DNA of 64,000 nt from Pseudarthrobacter chlorophenolicus (GTDB lineage Bacteria; Actinomycetota; Actinomycetes; Actinomycetales; Micrococcaceae), in the NCBI RefSeq assembly GCF_000962805.1, contig NZ_JZTW01000001.1, forward strand, positions 186,001-250,000. Reading direction: 5' to 3'. The notes beneath the pieces are model-generated. The model was not told the DNA's origin. It saw only the letters and a program-made list of their open reading frames with translations, and did no database searches. This document shows, in pieces, positions 16,493 to 24,990 of this stretch (its first letter is position 1; every line of letters begins with the position of its first letter). A program made the translations under genes and the position numbers.

Positions 16493-16699
16493 CTATGTCA
16501 GGCTCTCGAATACCATCGTGGCCTGGATGCGGTCACCGCCGCCAAGTCCCTTACTGCCGCTGCTGGACGTGGTTATGGTGTGAAGCCGGTATCCCTTAGC
16601 TGCCTGAGCATTGATGGTGCTCTCCAATGAAGTGAGGTTCCCGGATCCGGTTCCCCAAAGCTTCTCCTTGAGGATTACTTGCAGGACTACATACTGCAT
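16493..16699 (-). CDS. DUF4177-like small protein
   Basis: 68 aa from the ATG at 16699, with AAAGGA 8-9 nt upstream. The pattern is that of the DUF4177 family: an N-terminal beta strand with 'YVVLQVILKEKL', then 'LESTINAQAAKGYRLHTITT', then a glycine-rich turn and the closing strand 'RIQATMVFES'. Members are small cytosolic proteins of unknown function. It is the only intact gene between the protease remnant and the dehydrogenase operon and runs opposite to both. No operon partner is visible. Confidence 0.75.
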   Translation of the reverse strand: MQYVVLQVILKEKLWGTGSGNLTSLESTINAQAAKGYRLHTITTSSSGSKGLGGGDRIQATMVFESLT

Positions 16700-16860
16700 T
16701 GCGCTAGGTCCTTTCTCGACGGTGCGTTGGTTGTGCTGTTCGACGACGTCGCCGTTCCACGTAGCGTAAGCGAGGTAGGAAGGGGCAGGCTGTCAACGTG
16801 CCGCTGCCCGTCTAGAACTTTTGGAAACAGTGGAACCCCCACCCGCGCTCAGGCCCGGCG

Positions 16861-17003
16861 CCATTTCGTCCACAACCCGGCCCGTAAGCCAGCTCACATT
16901 TACAGATCGTCTCTCAGATCACTGCTCCAGATGCATCTTCTCCACGATTCCCGCAGGTGCTGGATACGAAACCAGCCACAGGTCGATACTTGGAAGGAAT
17001 AGT
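16861..17003. repeat. Right copy of duplicated Lrp promoter region
   Basis: It aligns with 5730-5880: GTCCACAACCCG, CGTAAGCCAGCTCACAT, ATCGTCTC, GGATACGAAACC and GGAATAGTG in the same order. The leftward frame still encodes V-S-W-L-T then V-V-D, as in the Lrp gene start, but lacks any HTH. It serves as the upstream region of the dehydrogenase operon. Confidence 0.75.
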
Positions 17004-17023
17004 GGCAACAGAAGGACGGACCA

Positions 17024-18253
17024 ATGACGATCTCCGCGAACCACACGGCCCCGGATACCGCCCGTAACACCGGGCCGGACAACGCCCTCACCGAGGCGGT
17101 CAAGAAGTTCGGTATTACGGTGGAGGACTACATGCTCCCCGCCCGGCACCAGATCCAGATGGTGGATCCGGAGGGCAGGCTCAAGCCCGAAGGCGAGCAA
17201 GGCACCCAGCCCGGCCACGAATACCCTGTGCCCGGCGACAAGGAACTGCTCGAAGCATACGAACAACTCGTCGTCGGCCGCCGCGTCAATGACCAGAACT
17301 CCGCCCTGGTGCGGCAGGGCCGCATGGCCGTCTACCCCTCCAGCCACGGCCAGGAAGCCTGCCAGGTGGCCGCCGCCCTCTGCCTGGGTGACGGGGACTG
17401 GATGTTCCCCACGTACCGCGACGCCGTGGCCGTGATGACCCGCGGCGTGGACCCGGTCCAGGTGATGACCATCTTCCGCGGCGACTGGCACGGCGGCTAC
17501 GATCCGCTCCAGTACAAGGTGGGCATCCAGTCCACCCCGCTGACCACCCAGCTGCTGCACGCCGTCGGCGTAGCGCACGCCGCAAAGCTCCGCGGCGAGG
17601 ACACCGTGGTGCTGGCCATGTGCGGCGACGGCGCCACCAGCGAAGGCGATTTTCATGAGGCGCTGAACTTTGCCGCCGTCTTCCACCTGCCCGTCATCTT
17701 CTTCGTCCAGAACAACAAGTACGCCATCTCGGTGCCGCTGGCGCACCAGTCTGCGGCGCCGTCGCTCGCTCACAAGGCGGTGGGCTACGGCATGGCCGGC
17801 GAACGGGTTGACGGCAACGATGTGGTGGCGCTCCTCGCAGTGTTGGACCGTGCCGTGGCCCTGTGCAGGGACGGCTCCGGCCCGCTGCTGGTGGAAGCCA
17901 ACACCTATCGCATGCAGGCCCATACGAACGCCGACGACGACACCCGCTACCGGGAGAGCGCCGAGGTTGCCGAGTGGCGGGCCAAGGACCCGGTGAACCG
18001 GATGCGCACCTACCTCACCGGCCGAGGAATTTTGGACGACGACGGCGAGGCCCGGATCCGTGCGAAGGCTGAGGCGGTTGCCGCGCAGCTGCGCGAAGGC
18101 CTCGGCGAGGACGTGCCCGTGGACCCGCAGGAACTCTTCCGGCACGTGTTCGCGGTGCAGACGCCGCAGCTGAAGGAACAGTCTGCGTTTTTAGCCGACG
18201 AACTCGCCCGCGACGCAGCATCCGATTCTGACTCGAAGGAGGCCGGCAAGTGA
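17024..18253 (+). CDS. bkdA: 2-oxoacid (branched-chain) dehydrogenase E1 component, alpha subunit
   Basis: 409 aa. A ThDP-dependent subunit that decarboxylates branched-chain 2-oxoacids. The ThDP/Mg motif GDG-x~28-NN is seen as 'MCGDGATSEGDFHEALNFA' to 'FFVQNNKYA'. Also seen are 'YPSSHGQEA' and the phospho-loop-like 'HTNADDDTRYR'. AAGGAC precedes the ATG. It overlaps the beta-subunit gene by 4 nt (GTGA), and E2 follows, so the three form one operon. No E3 gene is present; lipoamide dehydrogenase must come from elsewhere. Branched-chain rather than pyruvate specificity is inferred from the heteromeric E1 and the Lrp-type upstream region. Confidence 0.9.
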   Translation: MTISANHTAPDTARNTGPDNALTEAVKKFGITVEDYMLPARHQIQMVDPEGRLKPEGEQGTQPGHEYPVPGDKELLEAYEQLVVGRRVNDQNSALVRQGRMAVYPSSHGQEACQVAAALCLGDGDWMFPTYRDAVAVMTRGVDPVQVMTIFRGDWHGGYDPLQYKVGIQSTPLTTQLLHAVGVAHAAKLRGEDTVVLAMCGDGATSEGDFHEALNFAAVFHLPVIFFVQNNKYAISVPLAHQSAAPSLAHKAVGYGMAGERVDGNDVVALLAVLDRAVALCRDGSGPLLVEANTYRMQAHTNADDDTRYRESAEVAEWRAKDPVNRMRTYLTGRGILDDDGEARIRAKAEAVAAQLREGLGEDVPVDPQELFRHVFAVQTPQLKEQSAFLADELARDAASDSDSKEAGK

Positions 18254-19362
18254 GCCCCACCATCACCACCTCGTCCGAGGCCAACGGCAACGTTTCCGCC
18301 GCCACCGCCCGGGCCGCAGCCTCCGCCGCGGCGTCCGCTGACGCTGCCGGCCCGCAGCCGGTCACCATGGCCAAGGCCCTCAACACAGCCCTGGCCGACG
18401 CAATGCACGCCGATTCCTCCGTCCTGGTGTTCGGCGAGGATGTCGGACTCCTGGGCGGCGTCTTCCGCATCACCGACGGACTCACCGCCACCTTCGGCGA
18501 GCAGCGCTGCTTCGACACTCCGCTGGCCGAGTCCGGCATCGTGGGCATGGCCGTGGGCATGGCCATCAACGGCATGCGCCCGGTCATCGAGATGCAGTTC
18601 GATGCCTTCGCCTACCCTGCCTTTGAGCAGATCGTCAGCCACGTGGCCAAGATGCACAACCGCACCCGCGGCGCCGTGAAGCTGCCGCTGGTCATCCGTA
18701 TTCCCTACGGCGGCGGCATTGGGGGAGTGGAACACCACTGCGATTCCTCCGAGGCCTACTATGCCCACACTGCCGGCCTGAAGGTCTACACGCCCGCCAC
18801 CGTGGCCGACGGGTACCGGATGCTCCGCGAAGCGATCGACTCGGACGATCCCGTGGTCTTCATGGAACCGAAGAAGATGTACTGGACCAAGGACTCCGTG
18901 GACCTCGGCGAGCTGCGGCGCCTTCATGAGGAAGGCACGACGGCGGGAGAAGGCTCGGAGGGGAGGGCCGCCGTCGCGCGTCCCGGCACCGACGCGACGC
19001 TGATCGCGTACGGTCCGTCCGTGCCTACTGCTTTGGCCGCCGCCGAGGCCGCTGCGCTGGAAGGGCGCTCGCTGGAGGTGATCGACGTGCGGACCATCGT
19101 GCCGTTCGACGATGAAACAGTTGCTGCGTCGGTTCGCAAAACTGGCCGTGCCGTAGTCATCGCCGAGGCCCACGGGTTCGCGTCCGTGTCCTCCGAGATC
19201 GTGGCCCGCGTGCAGGAGCGCTGCTTCCACCACCTGGCCGCACCGATCCGCCGCGTCACCGGGTTCGACGTCCCGTACCCGGCGCCGAAACTCGAGAAGT
19301 ATTACCTGCCCGGCGTGGACCGCATCCTCGACGCCGTTGACGACCTGCAGTGGGAGGACTGA
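18250..19362 (+). CDS. bkdB: 2-oxoacid (branched-chain) dehydrogenase E1 component, beta subunit
   Basis: 370 aa from the GTG at 18250. The first ~35 residues are a low-complexity Ala/Ser/Thr extension; the conserved fold begins at 'PVTMAKALNTALADAM'. Seen: 'VFGEDVGLLGGVFRITDGL' (pyrimidine-domain Glu), 'TPLAESGIVGMAVGMAI', 'RIPYGGGIGGVEHHCDSSEA', and the transketolase C-terminal domain 'IDVRTIVPFDDETVAASV'. It forms the alpha2beta2 E1 with the gene before it. The E2 start lies 5 bp downstream, supporting one transcript. Confidence 0.92.
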   Translation: MSPTITTSSEANGNVSAATARAAASAAASADAAGPQPVTMAKALNTALADAMHADSSVLVFGEDVGLLGGVFRITDGLTATFGEQRCFDTPLAESGIVGMAVGMAINGMRPVIEMQFDAFAYPAFEQIVSHVAKMHNRTRGAVKLPLVIRIPYGGGIGGVEHHCDSSEAYYAHTAGLKVYTPATVADGYRMLREAIDSDDPVVFMEPKKMYWTKDSVDLGELRRLHEEGTTAGEGSEGRAAVARPGTDATLIAYGPSVPTALAAAEAAALEGRSLEVIDVRTIVPFDDETVAASVRKTGRAVVIAEAHGFASVSSEIVARVQERCFHHLAAPIRRVTGFDVPYPAPKLEKYYLPGVDRILDAVDDLQWED

Positions 19363-19367
19363 TTTAT

Positions 19368-20945
19368 ATGAGCGAAACGCGTGTGTTCCTGCTGCCGGAC
19401 CTGGGCGAAGGACTGACCGAAGCCGAACTGGTGTCCTGGCATGTTGCCGTGGGCGATTCGATCGAGGTGGACCAGCCCATCGCCGAGGTGGAGACCGCCA
19501 AGTCCGCCGTCGAGGTGCCTTCCCCCTACGCCGGCATCGTGGCCGAGCTGCACGGGAAGCCGGGGGAGACCCTGGACGTGGGGAAGCCGCTGATCTCGGT
19601 GACGCCCATCTCTGTTGGTGCCGCCGCGGATGATGCCGCCCCCGCCCCTTCGCCGGACAGCATTCGTCCTGCGGACGATGCTGCCGGCTCAGGAAGGCCC
19701 GATGCCACTCCCGGGGCGGCATCATCTGCGGCGGCTGCGTCCGAGGCGGCAGCCGAGACCTACCGGGAAGAGGAGAAAGCTGGGTCCGGGAATGTGCTGA
19801 TCGGGTACGGTACCCCCGGCGGGCATGGCCAGGCGCGGCGCACCCGCGCCCGCAAGTCTTCTGTCTCGGTGGTTGAGCCTGTCGAAACCAAACTGTCCAA
19901 GGAGGACGAGCTCACCCTGCTGCGGACCCGCGTTCCCGGAAAACTGGGTGCCGTCATTTCGCCGCTGGTCCGTCGGATGGCGAAGGAGCACGGTGTGGAT
20001 CTCGGTGACATCTCCGGTTCCGGTGACAGCGGCTTGATCATGCGCCGTGACGTCGAGGCAGCCATCCTCCCCACCCGCTCCCTAACCTCGCAAGCTCGGC
20101 CAGGGAACCCTGCGGGCGTGGCCCCACCGGTGGTTGAGTCTGAGTCGTTGGTTGAGCCTGTCCAAACCCCTGTGGCTGAGCCTGAGATTCCTGGATCTCG
20201 ACAGGCTCGATCACCGGAGGATAGGGACGCCCGCACCGGCCTCGCTATTTCGTCGCGCACCCCGGTCCGTGGTGTCCGCAAAGCTGTGGCGGCGAACATG
20301 TCCCGCAGCAGGGCGGAGATCCCTGAGGCAACGGTGTGGGTGGACGTGGACGCCACCGGACTGCTGGAACTCCGTGCCGGTATGAAGGCCAGCGGGGCCG
20401 AAGTTCCGGGCCTGCTCGCGTTCATCGCCCGTTTTGTCACAGCCGGGCTAAAAAAGTACCCGGAGCTGAACACCCGGATCGAGACTGCTGAAGACGGGTC
20501 GCAGGAGATCGTCGGGTTCGACGGGATCAACCTGGGCTTCGCCGCGCAGACCGACCGGGGCCTGGTGGTCCCGTCCGTCCGCGGCGCCGAAAAGCTGAGT
20601 GCCCGAGAACTGGACGCAGAGATCCGCCGGCTGACCGACGTCGCACGCCAGGGCAAGGCGACCCCGGCGGAACTGGGCGGCGGCACCTTCACGCTCAACA
20701 ACTACGGTGTGTTCGGCGTGGACGGTTCCGCGGCGATCATCAACCACCCGGAGGTTGGCATCCTGGGCGTGGGCCGGATCATCGACAAGCCGTGGGTGGT
20801 CAACGGAGAGCTGGCGGTCCGCAAGGTCACCGAGCTGACCCTGACCTTTGACCACCGGGTCTGCGACGGCGGCACTGCGGCCGGCTTCCTCCGCTTCGTA
20901 GCCGATGCGATCGAAAACCCGCAGAGCCTCCTCGCCGACATCTAA
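19368..20945 (+). CDS. bkdC: Dihydrolipoamide acyltransferase (E2) with repeat-derived linker
   Basis: 525 aa from the ATG at 19368, with GGGAGGA about 9 nt upstream. Domains: N-terminal lipoyl domain (about 4-80; lipoyl Lys in 'VETAKSAVEVPSP'), a long Ala/Pro linker, the E1/E3-binding domain ('ISPLVRRMAKEHGVDLGDI'), a second linker, and the catalytic acyltransferase domain ending in 'DHRVCDGGTAAGF' with the HxxxDG motif. Two linker stretches, 'VVEPVET' and the segment around 'LVEPVQTPVAEPEIPG', are encoded by GGTTGAGCCTGTC-type dispersed repeat DNA read in frame. The core of the complex assembles around this protein. Confidence 0.92.
   Translation: MSETRVFLLPDLGEGLTEAELVSWHVAVGDSIEVDQPIAEVETAKSAVEVPSPYAGIVAELHGKPGETLDVGKPLISVTPISVGAAADDAAPAPSPDSIRPADDAAGSGRPDATPGAASSAAAASEAAAETYREEEKAGSGNVLIGYGTPGGHGQARRTRARKSSVSVVEPVETKLSKEDELTLLRTRVPGKLGAVISPLVRRMAKEHGVDLGDISGSGDSGLIMRRDVEAAILPTRSLTSQARPGNPAGVAPPVVESESLVEPVQTPVAEPEIPGSRQARSPEDRDARTGLAISSRTPVRGVRKAVAANMSRSRAEIPEATVWVDVDATGLLELRAGMKASGAEVPGLLAFIARFVTAGLKKYPELNTRIETAEDGSQEIVGFDGINLGFAAQTDRGLVVPSVRGAEKLSARELDAEIRRLTDVARQGKATPAELGGGTFTLNNYGVFGVDGSAAIINHPEVGILGVGRIIDKPWVVNGELAVRKVTELTLTFDHRVCDGGTAAGFLRFVADAIENPQSLLADI
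19868..19891. repeat. GGTTGAGCCTGTCGAAACC repeat inside the E2 linker coding region
   Basis: One half-element of the dispersed palindrome, read in frame as V-V-E-P-V-E-T. It matches the halves found at 20127-20217 and 20955-21025. Confidence 0.7.
20127..20217. repeat. Complete palindromic repeat unit inside the E2 coding region
   Basis: It starts CCGGTGGTTGAG and ends with GACAGGCTCGATCACCGG, the same boundaries and inverted arms as the intergenic unit at 20955-21025, with a degenerated middle. The reading frame stays open through it. Confidence 0.7.
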
Positions 20946-20954
20946 CGGGACCAT

Positions 20955-21025
20955 CCGGTGGTTGAGCTCGTCGACCGGTGATTGAGCTTGTCGAAATCCG
21001 GGGTTCCGACAGGCTCAACCACCGG
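20955..21025. repeat. Intergenic copy of the GGTTGAGC/GCTCAACC palindrome
   Basis: CCGGTGGTTGAG (20955-20966) and CTCAACCACCGG (21014-21025) are perfect 12-bp inverted arms, with a second inner half TTGAGCTTGTCGAAA. It lies 10 bp after the E2 stop. Confidence 0.8.
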
Positions 21026-21066
21026 CGGATTCCCGACGCTGATATTCGATTCCGACGCTCCAAAAA

Positions 21067-21098
21067 GATGGCGCTACCCAGATCCGGGTAGCGCCATC
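21067..21098. terminator. Bidirectional terminator within intergenic palindrome copy C
   Basis: A perfect 13-bp stem GATGGCGCTACCC / GGGTAGCGCCATC with a 6-nt loop. TGCGGGTCGA, the shared arm of the five-copy element family, follows at 21104-21113. It separates the convergent E2 and GH91 genes. Confidence 0.8.
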
Positions 21099-21149
21099 AA
21101 CTATGCGGGTCGAAAACGGATGTGCGCGTCGGGGAACGCAGTTCAGCAA

Positions 21150-22484
21150 CTAAGGGGTTGGGCGGACAGCGCTATCGGCACTGTAGGACGTGACCCTTGA
21201 AGCAGGACCGCTGTCGAGCACCTTCGAGCGGACGGTGGAAGCGTCCAGGACGACGTTCTGCGCCTCGACGCTGCTCACCACATGATTCGTGGCTACGACA
21301 TTGCTGTCGCCGCCGGCGATGAGGACCATGGTGGGCCGGGCGCCTGCCGGCACAATCCTGTCCGGGGCAACGTCGTAAGCGATGAGGTTGTTGGAGAAGA
21401 GGTTGTTGTCGCCTGCAATGCTGACCACTCCGTACAGATCGTCCAGACCGTTGGATTTTCCAATGAACGGCGGGAAGCCCTCCATGCCCCGCCGGAAATG
21501 GTTGCCGGTGACCAGGTTTTCCTTGCAGTTGTTGACGAGCCGCATCATCCCGGGGAAGAAGCCCTGGAACCTGTTCGACGTCACCGAGCATCTGTTGCAG
21601 CCGGTCATTTCCACCAGGCTCCTGCCCCGGGGGAACAGGTTGTTGCCGGTAACCAGGAGGCCCTCGTGGTTCTCCGCCAGGAGGGTGACCCCGTCCGGTC
21701 CGGCACCCATGAGATTGTCACTGACGATGGTGGCCTGTCCCGCGCCGGTGAGTTCGACGCAGTTGCCGCACTCGGCGATCATGTTGTCGTGTACACGCAG
21801 GGCATCGGCGCCGCGGACTATCAGCGCGTGTTCCAGATACACAAAGCCCATGCCCGTGATGTGGAAGGAATCGTTGTCCGATGCGACTTCGATGCCTGTC
21901 CTGCCGTTGCGGTAACTGTTGCCATCCGGCGGGAACTCCACACCGTCAAGGCAGAAATCGCGGAAGACAACCCCGGACAGGCGGGGGCTTCCGTCCCGCC
22001 GCACCAGGAAGGCCTGCGGAGCTGTTGGCCCAGTAAGCACACGGATGTGGCTGCCGCCCGGCTGCAGGTCCAACCAGCCGGACGTGTCCGCATTGTCCGT
22101 GATGCTCCGGGAGAAGAACCCGTGGCCGAAGCCGGCAATGGTCAGGTAGCTGATGTCCACCACCACCTGGGTTCGAAGGTCGTAGTCGCCCGGAGGGATG
22201 GTGATGACGGCCCCCGGCCTGGTGTCCGCTGTGGCCTGGCGCTTTTTGATGTCCGCGATGATGTCGTTGATCACCGCGCCGATATCCGCCTGTGCCGTCA
22301 CCGCGGGCCGGCCTTTGATTTTCCAGGAGGTGACATCGTAGATGTTCGATTCCTGTGCCTTGTCCGCCGCCTGCGCAGGTCCTGTGGTGCCCAGGGTTAG
22401 AGCCCCGGCAAGGGCGGCAACAGCGCCGGCTCCCAGGAGCCTGCGTCGGCCCGGGTCAGTGGTTTCCGCACTCTTGTTGGTCAC
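21150..22484 (-). CDS. Exported inulin fructotransferase (GH91, difructose-anhydride-forming)
   Basis: 444 aa. A Tat-like signal ('GRRRLLGAGAVAALAGAL', Ala-x-Ala cleavage near residue 40) directs export. The rest is a right-handed parallel beta-helix of family GH91: 'GAVITIPPGDYDLRTQVVVD', 'NMIAECGNCVELTGAGQA', 'LAENHEGLLVTGNNLFPRG'. GH91 lyases cut inulin chain ends intramolecularly to cyclic difructose anhydride. Whether DFA I or DFA III is released cannot be told from the sequence. It is divergent from the importer operon, with a CAAAACG operator in front, so it is probably induced together with it. It is a paralogue of the leaderless enzyme at 29649-31001. Confidence 0.88.
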   Translation of the reverse strand: MTNKSAETTDPGRRRLLGAGAVAALAGALTLGTTGPAQAADKAQESNIYDVTSWKIKGRPAVTAQADIGAVINDIIADIKKRQATADTRPGAVITIPPGDYDLRTQVVVDISYLTIAGFGHGFFSRSITDNADTSGWLDLQPGGSHIRVLTGPTAPQAFLVRRDGSPRLSGVVFRDFCLDGVEFPPDGNSYRNGRTGIEVASDNDSFHITGMGFVYLEHALIVRGADALRVHDNMIAECGNCVELTGAGQATIVSDNLMGAGPDGVTLLAENHEGLLVTGNNLFPRGRSLVEMTGCNRCSVTSNRFQGFFPGMMRLVNNCKENLVTGNHFRRGMEGFPPFIGKSNGLDDLYGVVSIAGDNNLFSNNLIAYDVAPDRIVPAGARPTMVLIAGGDSNVVATNHVVSSVEAQNVVLDASTVRSKVLDSGPASRVTSYSADSAVRPTP

Positions 22485-22545
22485 TCGTGTCTCCTCAATG
22501 AGCCGTTGGATGGGTAGGTGTCCGGGTCTGTGGCAGGGAAAGTGC

Positions 22546-22557
22546 CAAAACGTTTTG
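22546..22557. promoter_or_regulatory. LacI-type operator in front of the GH91 gene
   Basis: A perfect 12-bp palindrome CAAAACGTTTTG, 62 bp upstream of the GH91 start. It has the CG centre and CAAAACG half-site typical of LacI-family operators. Two LacI regulators lie in the same locus. Confidence 0.75.
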
Positions 22558-22644
22558 TGACGTCGGACGTACCGAGGCTAGGAGGGCGCAATGGCCGCTG
22601 TCAACGCCAAAATTTCACCCGGTTTTTTGGCACGACAGTGACTC

Positions 22645-22674
22645 TTGACACTCCAATACGGCCAGGCCTATGGT
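22645..22674 (+). promoter_or_regulatory. Promoter of the difructose-anhydride importer operon
   Basis: A consensus TTGACA (22645-22650), an 18-nt spacer and TATGGT (22669-22674). Transcription would start near 22681, directly before the operator at 22693-22707. Confidence 0.65.
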
Positions 22675-22692
22675 GAATGCCAAGTCGTTTTG

Positions 22693-22707
22693 GCAAAACG
22701 ATTTTGC
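22693..22707. promoter_or_regulatory. LacI-type operator downstream of the importer promoter
   Basis: GCAAAACGATTTTGC shares the CAAAACG half-site with the operator at 22546. An overlapping inverted pair, TCGTTTTG and CAAAACGA, spans 22685-22701, so two protein dimers could bind. Its position just after the predicted start site suits repression by blocking. Confidence 0.7.
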
Positions 22708-22758
22708 ACCCCAGATCATTCTCACCACTTCCGTTCGAGAGAAAGTGAGTCGACAGAG

Positions 22759-24036
22759 ATGTCCACTCGTACATTCATCAGCAGGATCGCCGTTGGCGGC
22801 ATCTGCACCGCCGTCGCACTGGCAGCCTCAGCGTGCGGCGCAGGGGGCCCGGCGAACACGTCGGGAAGCGCCGGCACCAACACCGTCAACGTCCTGGTGG
22901 AAGCCGGCGGCCACGCCGAACTGACCGGCGTCGCCGAACAGTGCAAGGCCGAAACCGGCGTCACCGCCAACTTCGTCGAACTGCCCTACGACGGCATGTT
23001 CAACCGGCTCTCCAGCGAATTCTCCTCCGGCAACGTCTCCTTCGACGTCGCAGCCCTGGACTCGGTCTGGCTGCCCAGCTTCAAGGACGCCGTCCAGCCG
23101 ATCGACGAGCTCTTCACTGATGAGGCCAAGAAGGACATCTTCCCGGCCCTGGTCAAGGAAGCCAACGTGGACGGCCACTTCATCGGCATGCCGGCGTGGA
23201 CCAACGCCGAAATCATCCTCTACCGCAAGGACCTGTTCGAGGACGCCAAGAACAAGGCGGACTTCCAGGCCAAGTACGGCTACGCCCTGGCCGCCCCCAC
23301 CACGTGGAAGCAGTACCAGGACATCTCCGAGTTCTTCACCAAGGACGGCATGTTCGGCACGGATGTCAAGGGCGCAGTGGAAACCGAGTGGCTGGCCCAC
23401 GTCCTGCAGGCCGGCTCACCCATGGTCCTGGACGGGGACAAGGTGGTCATCGACAACGCCGCCCACAAGGAAGCCCTGGACTTCTATGTGGGCCTGGCCA
23501 AGGACGCCCCGTCCGGCGCAGCCCAGGTGGACTGGGCCGCGGCGCAGAACCTGTTCAACCAGGGCAAAACGGCCATGACCCGCTTCTGGGCCCACGCCTA
23601 CCGCCAGATCCCCAAGGACGCCGCAGTGGCCGGCAAGGTGGGCGCCGCCCCCATGATCGCCGGGTCCGCCGGTGTCGGCGGGGTACCCGGCCCCTGGTAC
23701 CTCACCGTGCCGAAGGCCACCAAGAACGCCGAGGCCGCCAAGAAGTTCGTCAAGTGCGCCTATGACTACAACAGCACGGGCATCGAATCCAGCCTGGGCC
23801 TGGCCGCCCGCATCTCCGCCTTCGAGAAGTACCAGGACCAGCCCGGCTACGAAAGCTTCAAGCCGCTGATCGAAACCCTCAACGGCAAGGCCACGGCCAC
23901 CCGCCCCGCCACCGAAAAGTGGCAGCAGATTGTGGACACCGTCCTGATCCCCATGCTGCAGAATGCCGTGGCCGGCGGTGACTCCGCCACCCTCCTCGCC
24001 GATGCCAAGAAGCAGATCGAGGACCTCCTCAAGTAA
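22759..24036 (+). CDS. Sugar ABC transporter substrate-binding lipoprotein
   Basis: 425 aa from the ATG at 22759. A lipoprotein signal with lipobox 'LAASAC' gives a diacylglyceryl Cys. The fold is of the MalE/family-1 extracellular solute-binding type: 'NVLVEAGGHAELTGVAEQCK', 'VSFDVAALDSVWLPSFKDAV', 'GKTAMTRFWAHAYRQIP', 'VGGVPGPWYLTVPKATKN'. It is the first gene of the operon with two permeases, and its promoter carries a LacI-type operator. By context the ligand is a difructose anhydride or short fructan made by the divergent GH91 enzyme; this is inference. Confidence 0.9.
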   Translation: MSTRTFISRIAVGGICTAVALAASACGAGGPANTSGSAGTNTVNVLVEAGGHAELTGVAEQCKAETGVTANFVELPYDGMFNRLSSEFSSGNVSFDVAALDSVWLPSFKDAVQPIDELFTDEAKKDIFPALVKEANVDGHFIGMPAWTNAEIILYRKDLFEDAKNKADFQAKYGYALAAPTTWKQYQDISEFFTKDGMFGTDVKGAVETEWLAHVLQAGSPMVLDGDKVVIDNAAHKEALDFYVGLAKDAPSGAAQVDWAAAQNLFNQGKTAMTRFWAHAYRQIPKDAAVAGKVGAAPMIAGSAGVGGVPGPWYLTVPKATKNAEAAKKFVKCAYDYNSTGIESSLGLAARISAFEKYQDQPGYESFKPLIETLNGKATATRPATEKWQQIVDTVLIPMLQNAVAGGDSATLLADAKKQIEDLLK

Positions 24037-24102
24037 GACCACCGCGGCCGGCACCTGACTCACCGGTGCCGGCCGCGGCCCCAACCAGCGGAAGAGAAAC
24101 CC

Positions 24103-24990
24103 GTGCGCATCTCCGATCGCCGCTTCGCCCTGTTCCTGATGGCGCCAGCGGCGCTGTTCCTGGCAATATTCGTAGCCTTTCCCCTGTTCCGCCTGGTGGC
24201 GGACAGCTTCTACAAAATCTCGCCGATCGCCGGCGGCCCCCGCGACTTCGTGGGCCTGGATAACTACGTCCGCGCCTTCGCCTCCGAGGCCTTCACCGGC
24301 GCCGGCTGGCGGACCCTGGCCTACACCCTGGTGGTGGTAACCCTCGAGTTCGCCCTCGGCCTGGGCATGGCACTGCTGTTCACCATGCTGGGCAAGAGCT
24401 CCCAGATCTGGCGGACCGTATTCATGTACCCGCTGATGATCGCCCCCATCGTGGCCGGCCTGCTGTGGAAGTTCCTGATGATCGACAACTTCGGCCTCAT
24501 CGGGACCCTCCTGCACCAGGCAGGCATCCTGTCCGACCCCAACCAGATCGGCTGGCTCTCGGACCCCAACATCGTGCTGTTCTCGGTGGCGATCCCGGAC
24601 ATCTGGCTCACCACCTCCTTCATGTGCCTGGTGCTGTTCGCCGGGCTGCAGAACATCCCGGGCGACCTCATCGAAGCCGCCCGGCTGGACGGCGCACGGG
24701 CCCCGGACCTGCTTTTCCGGATCATCCTGCCGCTGCTGCGCCCCGTCATTGCCGTGGCCCTGGTGGTCCGCGGCATCGACGCTGCCCGAGCCTTCGACAC
24801 CATCCTCATCCAAACCAACGGCGGCCCGCAGTCCGCCTCGGAAACCATGAGCCTGCTGATTTACCGCACCATGATCCGCTTCGGCGATCCCGGGCTGGCC
24901 AGCGCCATGGGCACCATCTACCTGCTGGCGATGCTCGCCGTCGCGTTCTTCGCGGTGGCCACCATCTGGCGGCCAGGAAAGGACAACTGA
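24103..24990 (+). CDS. Sugar ABC transporter permease, MalF type
   Basis: 295 aa, GTG start with GGAAGAG about 6 nt upstream. Six membrane segments. The EAA loop that contacts the ATPase is seen as 'DLIEAARLDGARAPDLLFRI' and 'ILPLLRPVIAVALVVRG'. It sits 66 bp after the binding-protein gene and overlaps the next permease (TGATG). No ATP-binding gene is in the operon; actinobacterial sugar importers of this type usually share one MsiK-like ATPase encoded elsewhere. Confidence 0.93.
   Translation: MRISDRRFALFLMAPAALFLAIFVAFPLFRLVADSFYKISPIAGGPRDFVGLDNYVRAFASEAFTGAGWRTLAYTLVVVTLEFALGLGMALLFTMLGKSSQIWRTVFMYPLMIAPIVAGLLWKFLMIDNFGLIGTLLHQAGILSDPNQIGWLSDPNIVLFSVAIPDIWLTTSFMCLVLFAGLQNIPGDLIEAARLDGARAPDLLFRIILPLLRPVIAVALVVRGIDAARAFDTILIQTNGGPQSASETMSLLIYRTMIRFGDPGLASAMGTIYLLAMLAVAFFAVATIWRPGKDN

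Noticed and set aside
16679..17002. 107-codon rightward frame before the dehydrogenase operon
   Set aside because: It covers the duplicated promoter region and has no protein features.
18010..19725. 571-codon leftward frame over the E1 beta/E2 genes
   Set aside because: Antisense shadow of well-supported dehydrogenase genes; no ribosome site or recognisable domain.
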